A program made the position numbers and the translations under genes. Below are positions 47,701 to 62,700 of a DNA stretch of 64,000 nt, piece after piece (position 1 is the first letter of the stretch; each line of letters opens with the position of its first letter). The DNA comes from Siphonodentalium dalli (lineage: Eukaryota; Mollusca; Scaphopoda; Gadilida; Siphonodentaliidae). Below the pieces are notes generated by a model. That model did no database searches, was not told where the DNA came from, and saw only the letters and a program-made list of their open reading frames with translations. Location: positions 2,790,001 to 2,854,000 of the forward strand of contig CP136062.1 of assembly GCA_032622095.1 (NCBI GenBank), read 5' to 3'.

Positions 47701-50700
47701 TACAGAGTTATCTCCCTTTTTGTGAAAAAATGGGGTTGCTGTATCTCGAAAAGTATGAGCAGCAGAGACTCAAAATTTGGACCATATGTAGAACTCAGGA
47801 TTCCCTATTGAATCCATACATTATAATTTATGTCCGCGCTTTTTCTACAGAGTTGTCGCCCATGATTCGCAAAATTCGATTTATTTCATATCATGTAACC
47901 GCCTATAACATGCACGGTATCCATATTTGAGAGATTTTATGTAGTTACCCGTTATCAACTTGCTACGAAAACAAGTTTTAAACAGGGACGGACTTATATT
48001 TTTGGGTTTTGGGTGGGGGCAAAATTTTCGCAATTTTTTTTTCGATGATTTCAACTATTTTTACTGTCGTGTATCTATAGGGTGTACTAATGATCCTCCT
48101 GAAAGAATTTTGGAAATCGGTTCAGAATTGTCCAAGTTACAGACCATCGCAAATGGTATTCATACCATGAATTGAGGAGAAAGTGCTTGTGGACAAAACT
48201 CCTCCTAGACGACGCACGCGAACTGGATTTGGTCTATGTGAGCGTGTTATCCATAGAAAGAAGACGAAATGGTGCAATTTTGACGAAGATCCAAAAACAT
48301 TGGTCCATATTAGGGAGGGGGCAAAAATTGTCATATTTTTTTGGTCTCCGATTTGAACCAAAATTGTTGTGAAGTATCTATAAGATGTACCGAGTGAAAT
48401 TATGAGTGAATTTTGTGAATCGGTTGAAAAATGTAGAAATTGTGGCCCCTTCATTTTTTTCAAGTTTACAGAAGATGCACTATGAATTCAAATTCCTTCA
48501 ACCAATCGTCAATTGTTTAGTGTCATTCGGTGGGGAATTTATAATACTTTTAAACGATTACCGACTTGCCTTATTATGTCGATGGAAGCCAGATATAATC
48601 GAAATGTATGTACTGAACAGCATTAATATAGGTCTATATAGTAGAATATCGCCACAATATCTTACTAGAACCCTACTAAATATTAAAGGGGCATCAAATG
48701 CGAACACAATGACGCAAAAATTAGCTCGATATCTCGAAGATTAGCCGAGATATGGCGACTTTTCTACACGCATCACCTAATTCCGAGGCAAGGGTGGGGG
48801 TCACACCAGAACGTTCCAACTGAACACAGAAATGTCAATAAACCATACTATCGACATACCAATCAATTCCGTGCGAATCCCTTATTATACTTCCATATTT
48901 TAATATGGAAGTATATTGTTATTCAATTTATTATTTTTCTCCTCTATTATTATTATTCTAAGCAATTTTTCAACTCTTATATCTCCGGAAGTACAAGAGA
49001 TAGGGAGCTGAAATTTCGTATGCATATAGACCTATACTATTTCTAACTAATAAGAGTATATAGGATGTTGCCCACGATTGGTTTACAGAGTTATCTCCCT
49101 TTTTGTGAAAAAATGGGGTTGCTGTATCTCGGAAAGTATGAGCAGCAGAGACTCAAAATTTGGACCATATGTAGAACTCAGGATTCCCTATTGAATCCAT
49201 ACATTATAATTTATGTCCGCGCTTTTTCTACAGAGTTGTCGCCCATGATTCGCAAAATTCGATTTATTTCATATCATGTAACCGCCTATAACATGCACGG
49301 TATCCATATTTGAGAGATTTTATGTAGTTACCCGTTATCAACTTGCTACGAAAACAAGTTTTAAACAGGGACGGACTTATATTTTTGGGTTTTGGGTGGG
49401 GGCAAAATTTTCGCAATTTTTTTTTCGATGATTTCAACTATTTTTACTGTCGTGTATCTATAGGGTGTACTAATGATCCTCCTGAAAGAATTTTGGAAAT
49501 CGGTTCAGAATTGTCCAAGTTACAGACCATCGCAAATGGTATTCATACCATGAATTGAGGAGAAAGTGCTTGTGGACAAAACTCCTCCTAGACGACGCAC
49601 GCGAACTGGATTTGGTCTATGTGAGCGTGTTATCCATAGAAAGAAGACGAAATGGTGCAATTTTGACGAAGATCCAAAAACATTGGTCCATATTAGGGAG
49701 GGGGCAAAAATTGTCATATTTTTTTGGTCTCCGATTTGAACCAAAATTGTTGTGAAGTATCTATAAGATGTACCGAGTGAAATTATGAGTGAATTTTGTG
49801 AATCGGTTGAAAAATGTAGAAATTGTGGCCCCTTCATTTTTTTCAAGTTTACAGAAGATGCACTATGAATTCAAATTCCTTCAACCAATCGTCAATTGTT
49901 TAGTGTCATTCGGTGGGGAATTTATAATACTTTTAAACGATTACCGACTTGCCTTATTATGTCGATGGAAGCCAGATATAATCGAAATGTATGTACTGAA
50001 CAGCATTAATATAGGTCTATATAGTAGAATATCGCCACAATATCTTACTAGAACCCTACTAAATATTAAAGGGGCATCAAATGCGAACACAATGACGCAA
50101 AAATTAGCTCGATATCTCGAAGATTAGCCGAGATATGGCGACTTTTCTACACGCATCACCTAATTCCGAGGCAAGGGTGGGGGTCACACCAGAACGTTCC
50201 AACTGAACACAGAAATGTCAATAAACCATACTATCGACATACCAATCAATTCCGTGCGAATCCCTTATTATACTTCCATATTTTAATATGGAAGTATATT
50301 GTTATTCAATTTATTATTTTTCTCCTCTATTATTATTATTCTAAGCAATTTTTCAACTCTTATATCTCCGGAAGTACAAGAGATAGGGAGCTGAAATTTC
50401 GTATGCATATAGACCTATACTATTTCTAACTAATAAGAGTATATAGGATGTTGCCCACGATTGGTTTACAGAGTTATCTCCCTTTTTGTGAAAAAATGGG
50501 GTTGCTGTATCTCGAAAAGTATGAGCAGCAGAGACTCAAAATTTGGACCATATGTAGAACTCAGGATTCCCTATTGAATCCATACATTATAATTTATGTC
50601 CGCGCTTTTTCTACAGAGTTGTCGCCCATGATTCGCAAAATTCGATTTATTTCATATCATGTAACCGCCTATAACATGCACGGTATCCATATTTGAGAGA

Positions 50701-53700
50701 TTTTATGTAGTTACCCGTTATCAACTTGCTACGAAAACAAGTTTTAAACAGGGACGGACTTATATTTTTGGGTTTTGGGTGGGGGCAAAATTTTCGCAAT
50801 TTTTTTTTCGATGATTTCAACTATTTTTACTGTCGTGTATCTATAGGGTGTACTAATGATCCTCCTGAAAGAATTTTGGAAATCGGTTCAGAATTGTCCA
50901 AGTTACAGACCATCGCAAATGGTATTCATACCATGAATTGAGGAGAAAGTGCTTGTGGACAAAACTCCTCCTAGACGACGCACGCGAACTGGATTTGGTC
51001 TATGTGAGCGTGTTATCCATAGAAAGAAGACGAAATGGTGCAATTTTGACGAAGATCCAAAAACATTGGTCCATATTAGGGAGGGGGCAAAAATTGTCAT
51101 ATTTTTTTGGTCTCCGATTTGAACCAAAATTGTTGTGAAGTATCTATAAGATGTACCGAGTGAAATTATGAGTGAATTTTGTGAATCGGTTGAAAAATGT
51201 AGAAATTGTGGCCCCTTCATTTTTTTCAAGTTTACAGAAGATGCACTATGAATTCAAATTCCTTCAACCAATCGTCAATTGTTTAGTGTCATTCGGTGGG
51301 GAATTTATAATACTTTTAAACGATTACCGACTTGCCTTATTATGTCGATGGAAGCCAGATATAATCGAAATGTATGTACTGAACAGCATTAATATAGGTC
51401 TATATAGTAGAATATCGCCACAATATCTTACTAGAACCCTACTAAATATTAAAGGGGCATCAAATGCGAACACAATGACGCAAAAATTAGCTCGATATCT
51501 CGAAGATTAGCCGAGATATGGCGACTTTTCTACACGCATCACCTAATTCCGAGGCAAGGGTGGGGGTCACACCAGAACGTTCCAACTGAACACAGAAATG
51601 TCAATAAACCATACTATCGACATACCAATCAATTCCGTGCGAATCCCTTATTATACTTCCATATTTTAATATGGAAGTATATTGTTATTCAATTTATTAT
51701 TTTTCTCCTCTATTATTATTATTCTAAGCAATTTTTCAACTCTTATATCTCCGGAAGTACAAGAGATAGGGAGCTGAAATTTCGTATGCATATAGACCTA
51801 TACTATTTCTAACTAATAAGAGTATATAGGATGTTGCCCACGATTGGTTTACAGAGTTATCTCCCTTTTTGTGAAAAAATGGGGTTGCTGTATCTCGAAA
51901 AGTATGAGCAGCAGAGACTCAAAATTTGGACCATATGTAGAACTCAGGATTCCCTATTGAATCCATACATTATAATTTATGTCCGCGCTTTTTCTACAGA
52001 GTTGTCGCCCATGATTCGCAAAATTCGATTTATTTCATATCATGTAACCGCCTATAACATGCACGGTATCCATATTTGAGAGATTTTATGTAGTTACCCG
52101 TTATCAACTTGCTACGAAAACAAGTTTTAAACAGGGACGGACTTATATTTTTGGGTTTTGGGTGGGGGCAAAATTTTCGCAATTTTTTTTTCGATGATTT
52201 CAACTATTTTTACTGTCGTGTATCTATAGGGTGTACTAATGATCCTCCTGAAAGAATTTTGGAAATCGGTTCAGAATTGTCCAAGTTACAGACCATCGCA
52301 AATGGTATTCATACCATGAATTGAGGAGAAAGTGCTTGTGGACAAAACTCCTCCTAGACGACGCACGCGAACTGGATTTGGTCTATGTGAGCGTGTTATC
52401 CATAGAAAGAAGACGAAATGGTGCAATTTTGACGAAGATCCAAAAACATTGGTCCATATTAGGGAGGGGGCAAAAATTGTCATATTTTTTTGGTCTCCGA
52501 TTTGAACCAAAATTGTTGTGAAGTATCTATAAGATGTACCGAGTGAAATTATGAGTGAATTTTGTGAATCGGTTGAAAAATGTAGAAATTGTGGCCCCTT
52601 CATTTTTTTCAAGTTTACAGAAGATGCACTATGAATTCAAATTCCTTCAACCAATCGTCAATTGTTTAGTGTCATTCGGTGGGGAATTTATAATACTTTT
52701 AAACGATTACCGACTTGCCTTATTATGTCGATGGAAGCCAGATATAATCGAAATGTATGTACTGAACAGCATTAATATAGGTCTATATAGTAGAATATCG
52801 CCACAATATCTTACTAGAACCCTACTAAATATTAAAGGGGCATCAAATGCGAACACAATGACGCAAAAATTAGCTCGATATCTCGAAGATTAGCCGAGAT
52901 ATGGCGACTTTTCTACACGCATCACCTAATTCCGAGGCAAGGGTGGGGGTCACACCAGAACGTTCCAACTGAACACAGAAATGTCAATAAACCATACTAT
53001 CGACATACCAATCAATTCCGTGCGAATCCCTTATTATACTTCCATATTTTAATATGGAAGTATATTGTTATTCAATTTATTATTTTTCTCCTCTATTATT
53101 ATTATTCTAAGCAATTTTTCAACTCTTATATCTCCGGAAGTACAAGAGATAGGGAGCTGAAATTTCGTATGCATATAGACCTATACTATTTCTAACTAAT
53201 AAGAGTATATAGGATGTTGCCCACGATTGGTTTACAGAGTTATCTCCCTTTTTGTGAAAAAATGGGGTTGCTGTATCTCGAAAAGTATGAGCAGCAGAGA
53301 CTCAAAATTTGGACCATATGTAGAACTCAGGATTCCCTATTGAATCCATACATTATAATTTATGTCCGCGCTTTTTCTACAGAGTTGTCGCCCATGATTC
53401 GCAAAATTCGATTTATTTCATATCATGTAACCGCCTATAACATGCACGGTATCCATATTTGAGAGATTTTATGTAGTTACCCGTTATCAACTTGCTACGA
53501 AAACAAGTTTTAAACAGGGACGGACTTATATTTTTGGGTTTTGGGTGGGGGCAAAATTTTCGCAATTTTTTTTTCGATGATTTCAACTATTTTTACTGTC
53601 GTGTATCTATAGGGTGTACTAATGATCCTCCTGAAAGAATTTTGGAAATCGGTTCAGAATTGTCCAAGTTACAGACCATCGCAAATGGTATTCATACCAT

Positions 53701-56700
53701 GAATTGAGGAGAAAGTGCTTGTGGACAAAACTCCTCCTAGACGACGCACGCGAACTGGATTTGGTCTATGTGAGCGTGTTATCCATAGAAAGAAGACGAA
53801 ATGGTGCAATTTTGACGAAGATCCAAAAACATTGGTCCATATTAGGGAGGGGGCAAAAATTGTCATATTTTTTTGGTCTCCGATTTGAACCAAAATTGTT
53901 GTGAAGTATCTATAAGATGTACCGAGTGAAATTATGAGTGAATTTTGTGAATCGGTTGAAAAATGTAGAAATTGTGGCCCCTTCATTTTTTTCAAGTTTA
54001 CAGAAGATGCACTATGAATTCAAATTCCTTCAACCAATCGTCAATTGTTTAGTGTCATTCGGTGGGGAATTTATAATACTTTTAAACGATTACCGACTTG
54101 CCTTATTATGTCGATGGAAGCCAGATATAATCGAAATGTATGTACTGAACAGCATTAATATAGGTCTATATAGTAGAATATCGCCACAATATCTTACTAG
54201 AACCCTACTAAATATTAAAGGGGCATCAAATGCGAACACAATGACGCAAAAATTAGCTCGATATCTCGAAGATTAGCCGAGATATGGCGACTTTTCTACA
54301 CGCATCACCTAATTCCGAGGCAAGGGTGGGGGTCACACCAGAACGTTCCAACTGAACACAGAAATGTCAATAAACCATACTATCGACATACCAATCAATT
54401 CCGTGCGAATCCCTTATTATACTTCCATATTTTAATATGGAAGTATATTGTTATTCAATTTATTATTTTTCTCCTCTATTATTATTATTCTAAGCAATTT
54501 TTCAACTCTTATATCTCCGGAAGTACAAGAGATAGGGAGCTGAAATTTCGTATGCATATAGACCTATACTATTTCTAACTAATAAGAGTATATAGGATGT
54601 TGCCCACGATTGGTTTACAGAGTTATCTCCCTTTTTGTGAAAAAATGGGGTTGCTGTATCTCGAAAAGTATGAGCAGCAGAGACTCAAAATTTGGACCAT
54701 ATGTAGAACTCAGGATTCCCTATTGAATCCATACATTATAATTTATGTCCGCGCTTTTTCTACAGAGTTGTCGCCCATGATTCGCAAAATTCGATTTATT
54801 TCATATCATGTAACCGCCTATAACATGCACGGTATCCATATTTGAGAGATTTTATGTAGTTACCCGTTATCAACTTGCTACGAAAACAAGTTTTAAACAG
54901 GGACGGACTTATATTTTTGGGTTTTGGGTGGGGGCAAAATTTTCGCAATTTTTTTTTCGATGATTTCAACTATTTTTACTGTCGTGTATCTATAGGGTGT
55001 ACTAATGATCCTCCTGAAAGAATTTTGGAAATCGGTTCAGAATTGTCCAAGTTACAGACCATCGCAAATGGTATTCATACCATGAATTGAGGAGAAAGTG
55101 CTTGTGGACAAAACTCCTCCTAGACGACGCACGCGAACTGGATTTGGTCTATGTGAGCGTGTTATCCATAGAAAGAAGACGAAATGGTGCAATTTTGACG
55201 AAGATCCAAAAACATTGGTCCATATTAGGGAGGGGGCAAAAATTGTCATATTTTTTTGGTCTCCGATTTGAACCAAAATTGTTGTGAAGTATCTATAAGA
55301 TGTACCGAGTGAAATTATGAGTGAATTTTGTGAATCGGTTGAAAAATGTAGAAATTGTGGCCCCTTCATTTTTTTCAAGTTTACAGAAGATGCACTATGA
55401 ATTCAAATTCCTTCAACCAATCGTCAATTGTTTAGTGTCATTCGGTGGGGAATTTATAATACTTTTAAACGATTACCGACTTGCCTTATTATGTCGATGG
55501 AAGCCAGATATAATCGAAATGTATGTACTGAACAGCATTAATATAGGTCTATATAGTAGAATATCGCCACAATATCTTACTAGAACCCTACTAAATATTA
55601 AAGGGGCATCAAATGCGAACACAATGACGCAAAAATTAGCTCGATATCTCGAAGATTAGCCGAGATATGGCGACTTTTCTACACGCATCACCTAATTCCG
55701 AGGCAAGGGTGGGGGTCACACCAGAACGTTCCAACTGAACACAGAAATGTCAATAAACCATACTATCGACATACCAATCAATTCCGTGCGAATCCCTTAT
55801 TATACTTCCATATTTTAATATGGAAGTATATTGTTATTCAATTTATTATTTTTCTCCTCTATTATTATTATTCTAAGCAATTTTTCAACTCTTATATCTC
55901 CGGAAGTACAAGAGATAGGGAGCTGAAATTTCGTATGCATATAGACCTATACTATTTCTAACTAATAAGAGTATATAGGATGTTGCCCACGATTGGTTTA
56001 CAGAGTTATCTCCCTTTTTGTGAAAAAATGGGGTTGCTGTATCTCGAAAAGTATGAGCAGCAGAGACTCAAAATTTGGACCATATGTAGAACTCAGGATT
56101 CCCTATTGAATCCATACATTATAATTTATGTCCGCGCTTTTTCTACAGAGTTGTCGCCCATGATTCGCAAAATTCGATTTATTTCATATCATGTAACCGC
56201 CTATAACATGCACGGTATCCATATTTGAGAGATTTTATGTAGTTACCCGTTATCAACTTGCTACGAAAACAAGTTTTAAACAGGGACGGACTTATATTTT
56301 TGGGTTTTGGGTGGGGGCAAAATTTTCGCAATTTTTTTTTCGATGATTTCAACTATTTTTACTGTCGTGTATCTATAGGGTGTACTAATGATCCTCCTGA
56401 AAGAATTTTGGAAATCGGTTCAGAATTGTCCAAGTTACAGACCATCGCAAATGGTATTCATACCATGAATTGAGGAGAAAGTGCTTGTGGACAAAACTCC
56501 TCCTAGACGACGCACGCGAACTGGATTTGGTCTATGTGAGCGTGTTATCCATAGAAAGAAGACGAAATGGTGCAATTTTGACGAAGATCCAAAAACATTG
56601 GTCCATATTAGGGAGGGGGCAAAAATTGTCATATTTTTTTGGTCTCCGATTTGAACCAAAATTGTTGTGAAGTATCTATAAGATGTACCGAGTGAAATTA

Positions 56701-59700
56701 TGAGTGAATTTTGTGAATCGGTTGAAAAATGTAGAAATTGTGGCCCCTTCATTTTTTTCAAGTTTACAGAAGATGCACTATGAATTCAAATTCCTTCAAC
56801 CAATCGTCAATTGTTTAGTGTCATTCGGTGGGGAATTTATAATACTTTTAAACGATTACCGACTTGCCTTATTATGTCGATGGAAGCCAGATATAATCGA
56901 AATGTATGTACTGAACAGCATTAATATAGGTCTATATAGTAGAATATCGCCACAATATCTTACTAGAACCCTACTAAATATTAAAGGGGCATCAAATGCG
57001 AACACAATGACGCAAAAATTAGCTCGATATCTCGAAGATTAGCCGAGATATGGCGACTTTTCTACACGCATCACCTAATTCCGAGGCAAGGGTGGGGGTC
57101 ACACCAGAACGTTCCAACTGAACACAGAAATGTCAATAAACCATACTATCGACATACCAATCAATTCCGTGCGAATCCCTTATTATACTTCCATATTTTA
57201 ATATGGAAGTATATTGTTATTCAATTTATTATTTTTCTCCTCTATTATTATTATTCTAAGCAATTTTTCAACTCTTATATCTCCGGAAGTACAAGAGATA
57301 GGGAGCTGAAATTTCGTATGCATATAGACCTATACTATTTCTAACTAATAAGAGTATATAGGATGTTGCCCACGATTGGTTTACAGAGTTATCTCCCTTT
57401 TTGTGAAAAAATGGGGTTGCTGTATCTCGAAAAGTATGAGCAGCAGAGACTCAAAATTTGGACCATATGTAGAACTCAGGATTCCCTATTGAATCCATAC
57501 ATTATAATTTATGTCCGCGCTTTTTCTACAGAGTTGTCGCCCATGATTCGCAAAATTCGATTTATTTCATATCATGTAACCGCCTATAACATGCACGGTA
57601 TCCATATTTGAGAGATTTTATGTAGTTACCCGTTATCAACTTGCTACGAAAACAAGTTTTAAACAGGGACGGACTTATATTTTTGGGTTTTGGGTGGGGG
57701 CAAAATTTTCGCAATTTTTTTTTCGATGATTTCAACTATTTTTACTGTCGTGTATCTATAGGGTGTACTAATGATCCTCCTGAAAGAATTTTGGAAATCG
57801 GTTCAGAATTGTCCAAGTTACAGACCATCGCAAATGGTATTCATACCATGAATTGAGGAGAAAGTGCTTGTGGACAAAACTCCTCCTAGACGACGCACGC
57901 GAACTGGATTTGGTCTATGTGAGCGTGTTATCCATAGAAAGAAGACGAAATGGTGCAATTTTGACGAAGATCCAAAAACATTGGTCCATATTAGGGAGGG
58001 GGCAAAAATTGTCATATTTTTTTGGTCTCCGATTTGAACCAAAATTGTTGTGAAGTATCTATAAGATGTACCGAGTGAAATTATGAGTGAATTTTGTGAA
58101 TCGGTTGAAAAATGTAGAAATTGTGGCCCCTTCATTTTTTTCAAGTTTACAGAAGATGCACTATGAATTCAAATTCCTTCAACCAATCGTCAATTGTTTA
58201 GTGTCATTCGGTGGGGAATTTATAATACTTTTAAACGATTACCGACTTGCCTTATTATGTCGATGGAAGCCAGATATAATCGAAATGTATGTACTGAACA
58301 GCATTAATATAGGTCTATATAGTAGAATATCGCCACAATATCTTACTAGAACCCTACTAAATATTAAAGGGGCATCAAATGCGAACACAATGACGCAAAA
58401 ATTAGCTCGATATCTCGAAGATTAGCCGAGATATGGCGACTTTTCTACACGCATCACCTAATTCCGAGGCAAGGGTGGGGGTCACACCAGAACGTTCCAA
58501 CTGAACACAGAAATGTCAATAAACCATACTATCGACATACCAATCAATTCCGTGCGAATCCCTTATTATACTTCCATATTTTAATATGGAAGTATATTGT
58601 TATTCAATTTATTATTTTTCTCCTCTATTATTATTATTCTAAGCAATTTTTCAACTCTTATATCTCCGGAAGTACAAGAGATAGGGAGCTGAAATTTCGT
58701 ATGCATATAGACCTATACTATTTCTAACTAATAAGAGTATATAGGATGTTGCCCACGATTGGTTTACAGAGTTATCTCCCTTTTTGTGAAAAAATGGGGT
58801 TGCTGTATCTCGAAAAGTATGAGCAGCAGAGACTCAAAATTTGGACCATATGTAGAACTCAGGATTCCCTATTGAATCCATACATTATAATTTATGTCCG
58901 CGCTTTTTCTACAGAGTTGTCGCCCATGATTCGCAAAATTCGATTTATTTCATATCATGTAACCGCCTATAACATGCACGGTATCCATATTTGAGAGATT
59001 TTATGTAGTTACCCGTTATCAACTTGCTACGAAAACAAGTTTTAAACAGGGACGGACTTATATTTTTGGGTTTTGGGTGGGGGCAAAATTTTCGCAATTT
59101 TTTTTTCGATGATTTCAACTATTTTTACTGTCGTGTATCTATAGGGTGTACTAATGATCCTCCTGAAAGAATTTTGGAAATCGGTTCAGAATTGTCCAAG
59201 TTACAGACCATCGCAAATGGTATTCATACCATGAATTGAGGAGAAAGTGCTTGTGGACAAAACTCCTCCTAGACGACGCACGCGAACTGGATTTGGTCTA
59301 TGTGAGCGTGTTATCCATAGAAAGAAGACGAAATGGTGCAATTTTGACGAAGATCCAAAAACATTGGTCCATATTAGGGAGGGGGCAAAAATTGTCATAT
59401 TTTTTTGGTCTCCGATTTGAACCAAAATTGTTGTGAAGTATCTATAAGATGTACCGAGTGAAATTATGAGTGAATTTTGTGAATCGGTTGAAAAATGTAG
59501 AAATTGTGGCCCCTTCATTTTTTTCAAGTTTACAGAAGATGCACTATGAATTCAAATTCCTTCAACCAATCGTCAATTGTTTAGTGTCATTCGGTGGGGA
59601 ATTTATAATACTTTTAAACGATTACCGACTTGCCTTATTATGTCGATGGAAGCCAGATATAATCGAAATGTATGTACTGAACAGCATTAATATAGGTCTA

Positions 59701-62700
59701 TATAGTAGAATATCGCCACAATATCTTACTAGAACCCTACTAAATATTAAAGGGGCATCAAATGCGAACACAATGACGCAAAAATTAGCTCGATATCTCG
59801 AAGATTAGCCGAGATATGGCGACTTTTCTACACGCATCACCTAATTCCGAGGCAAGGGTGGGGGTCACACCAGAACGTTCCAACTGAACACAGAAATGTC
59901 AATAAACCATACTATCGACATACCAATCAATTCCGTGCGAATCCCTTATTATACTTCCATATTTTAATATGGAAGTATATTGTTATTCAATTTATTATTT
60001 TTCTCCTCTATTATTATTATTCTAAGCAATTTTTCAACTCTTATATCTCCGGAAGTACAAGAGATAGGGAGCTGAAATTTCGTATGCATATAGACCTATA
60101 CTATTTCTAACTAATAAGAGTATATAGGATGTTGCCCACGATTGGTTTACAGAGTTATCTCCCTTTTTGTGAAAAAATGGGGTTGCTGTATCTCGAAAAG
60201 TATGAGCAGCAGAGACTCAAAATTTGGACCATATGTAGAACTCAGGATTCCCTATTGAATCCATACATTATAATTTATGTCCGCGCTTTTTCTACAGAGT
60301 TGTCGCCCATGATTCGCAAAATTCGATTTATTTCATATCATGTAACCGCCTATAACATGCACGGTATCCATATTTGAGAGATTTTATGTAGTTACCCGTT
60401 ATCAACTTGCTACGAAAACAAGTTTTAAACAGGGACGGACTTATATTTTTGGGTTTTGGGTGGGGGCAAAATTTTCGCAATTTTTTTTTCGATGATTTCA
60501 ACTATTTTTACTGTCGTGTATCTATAGGGTGTACTAATGATCCTCCTGAAAGAATTTTGGAAATCGGTTCAGAATTGTCCAAGTTACAGACCATCGCAAA
60601 TGGTATTCATACCATGAATTGAGGAGAAAGTGCTTGTGGACAAAACTCCTCCTAGACGACGCACGCGAACTGGATTTGGTCTATGTGAGCGTGTTATCCA
60701 TAGAAAGAAGACGAAATGGTGCAATTTTGACGAAGATCCAAAAACATTGGTCCATATTAGGGAGGGGGCAAAAATTGTCATATTTTTTTGGTCTCCGATT
60801 TGAACCAAAATTGTTGTGAAGTATCTATAAGATGTACCGAGTGAAATTATGAGTGAATTTTGTGAATCGGTTGAAAAATGTAGAAATTGTGGCCCCTTCA
60901 TTTTTTTCAAGTTTACAGAAGATGCACTATGAATTCAAATTCCTTCAACCAATCGTCAATTGTTTAGTGTCATTCGGTGGGGAATTTATAATACTTTTAA
61001 ACGATTACCGACTTGCCTTATTATGTCGATGGAAGCCAGATATAATCGAAATGTATGTACTGAACAGCATTAATATAGGTCTATATAGTAGAATATCGCC
61101 ACAATATCTTACTAGAACCCTACTAAATATTAAAGGGGCATCAAATGCGAACACAATGACGCAAAAATTAGCTCGATATCTCGAAGATTAGCCGAGATAT
61201 GGCGACTTTTCTACACGCATCACCTAATTCCGAGGCAAGGGTGGGGGTCACACCAGAACGTTCCAACTGAACACAGAAATGTCAATAAACCATACTATCG
61301 ACATACCAATCAATTCCGTGCGAATCCCTTATTATACTTCCATATTTTAATATGGAAGTATATTGTTATTCAATTTATTATTTTTCTCCTCTATTATTAT
61401 TATTCTAAGCAATTTTTCAACTCTTATATCTCCGGAAGTACAAGAGATAGGGAGCTGAAATTTCGTATGCATATAGACCTATACTATTTCTAACTAATAA
61501 GAGTATATAGGATGTTGCCCACGATTGGTTTACAGAGTTATCTCCCTTTTTGTGAAAAAATGGGGTTGCTGTATCTCGAAAAGTATGAGCAGCAGAGACT
61601 CAAAATTTGGACCATATGTAGAACTCAGGATTCCCTATTGAATCCATACATTATAATTTATGTCCGCGCTTTTTCTACAGAGTTGTCGCCCATGATTCGC
61701 AAAATTCGATTTATTTCATATCATGTAACCGCCTATAACATGCACGGTATCCATATTTGAGAGATTTTATGTAGTTACCCGTTATCAACTTGCTACGAAA
61801 ACAAGTTTTAAACAGGGACGGACTTATATTTTTGGGTTTTGGGTGGGGGCAAAATTTTCGCAATTTTTTTTTCGATGATTTCAACTATTTTTACTGTCGT
61901 GTATCTATAGGGTGTACTAATGATCCTCCTGAAAGAATTTTGGAAATCGGTTCAGAATTGTCCAAGTTACAGACCATCGCAAATGGTATTCATACCATGA
62001 ATTGAGGAGAAAGTGCTTGTGGACAAAACTCCTCCTAGACGACGCACGCGAACTGGATTTGGTCTATGTGAGCGTGTTATCCATAGAAAGAAGACGAAAT
62101 GGTGCAATTTTGACGAAGATCCAAAAACATTGGTCCATATTAGGGAGGGGGCAAAAATTGTCATATTTTTTTGGTCTCCGATTTGAACCAAAATTGTTGT
62201 GAAGTATCTATAAGATGTACCGAGTGAAATTATGAGTGAATTTTGTGAATCGGTTGAAAAATGTAGAAATTGTGGCCCCTTCATTTTTTTCAAGTTTACA
62301 GAAGATGCACTATGAATTCAAATTCCTTCAACCAATCGTCAATTGTTTAGTGTCATTCGGTGGGGAATTTATAATACTTTTAAACGATTACCGACTTGCC
62401 TTATTATGTCGATGGAAGCCAGATATAATCGAAATGTATGTACTGAACAGCATTAATATAGGTCTATATAGTAGAATATCGCCACAATATCTTACTAGAA
62501 CCCTACTAAATATTAAAGGGGCATCAAATGCGAACACAATGACGCAAAAATTAGCTCGATATCTCGAAGATTAGCCGAGATATGGCGACTTTTCTACACG
62601 CATCACCTAATTCCGAGGCAAGGGTGGGGGTCACACCAGAACGTTCCAACTGAACACAGAAATGTCAATAAACCATACTATCGACATACCAATCAATTCC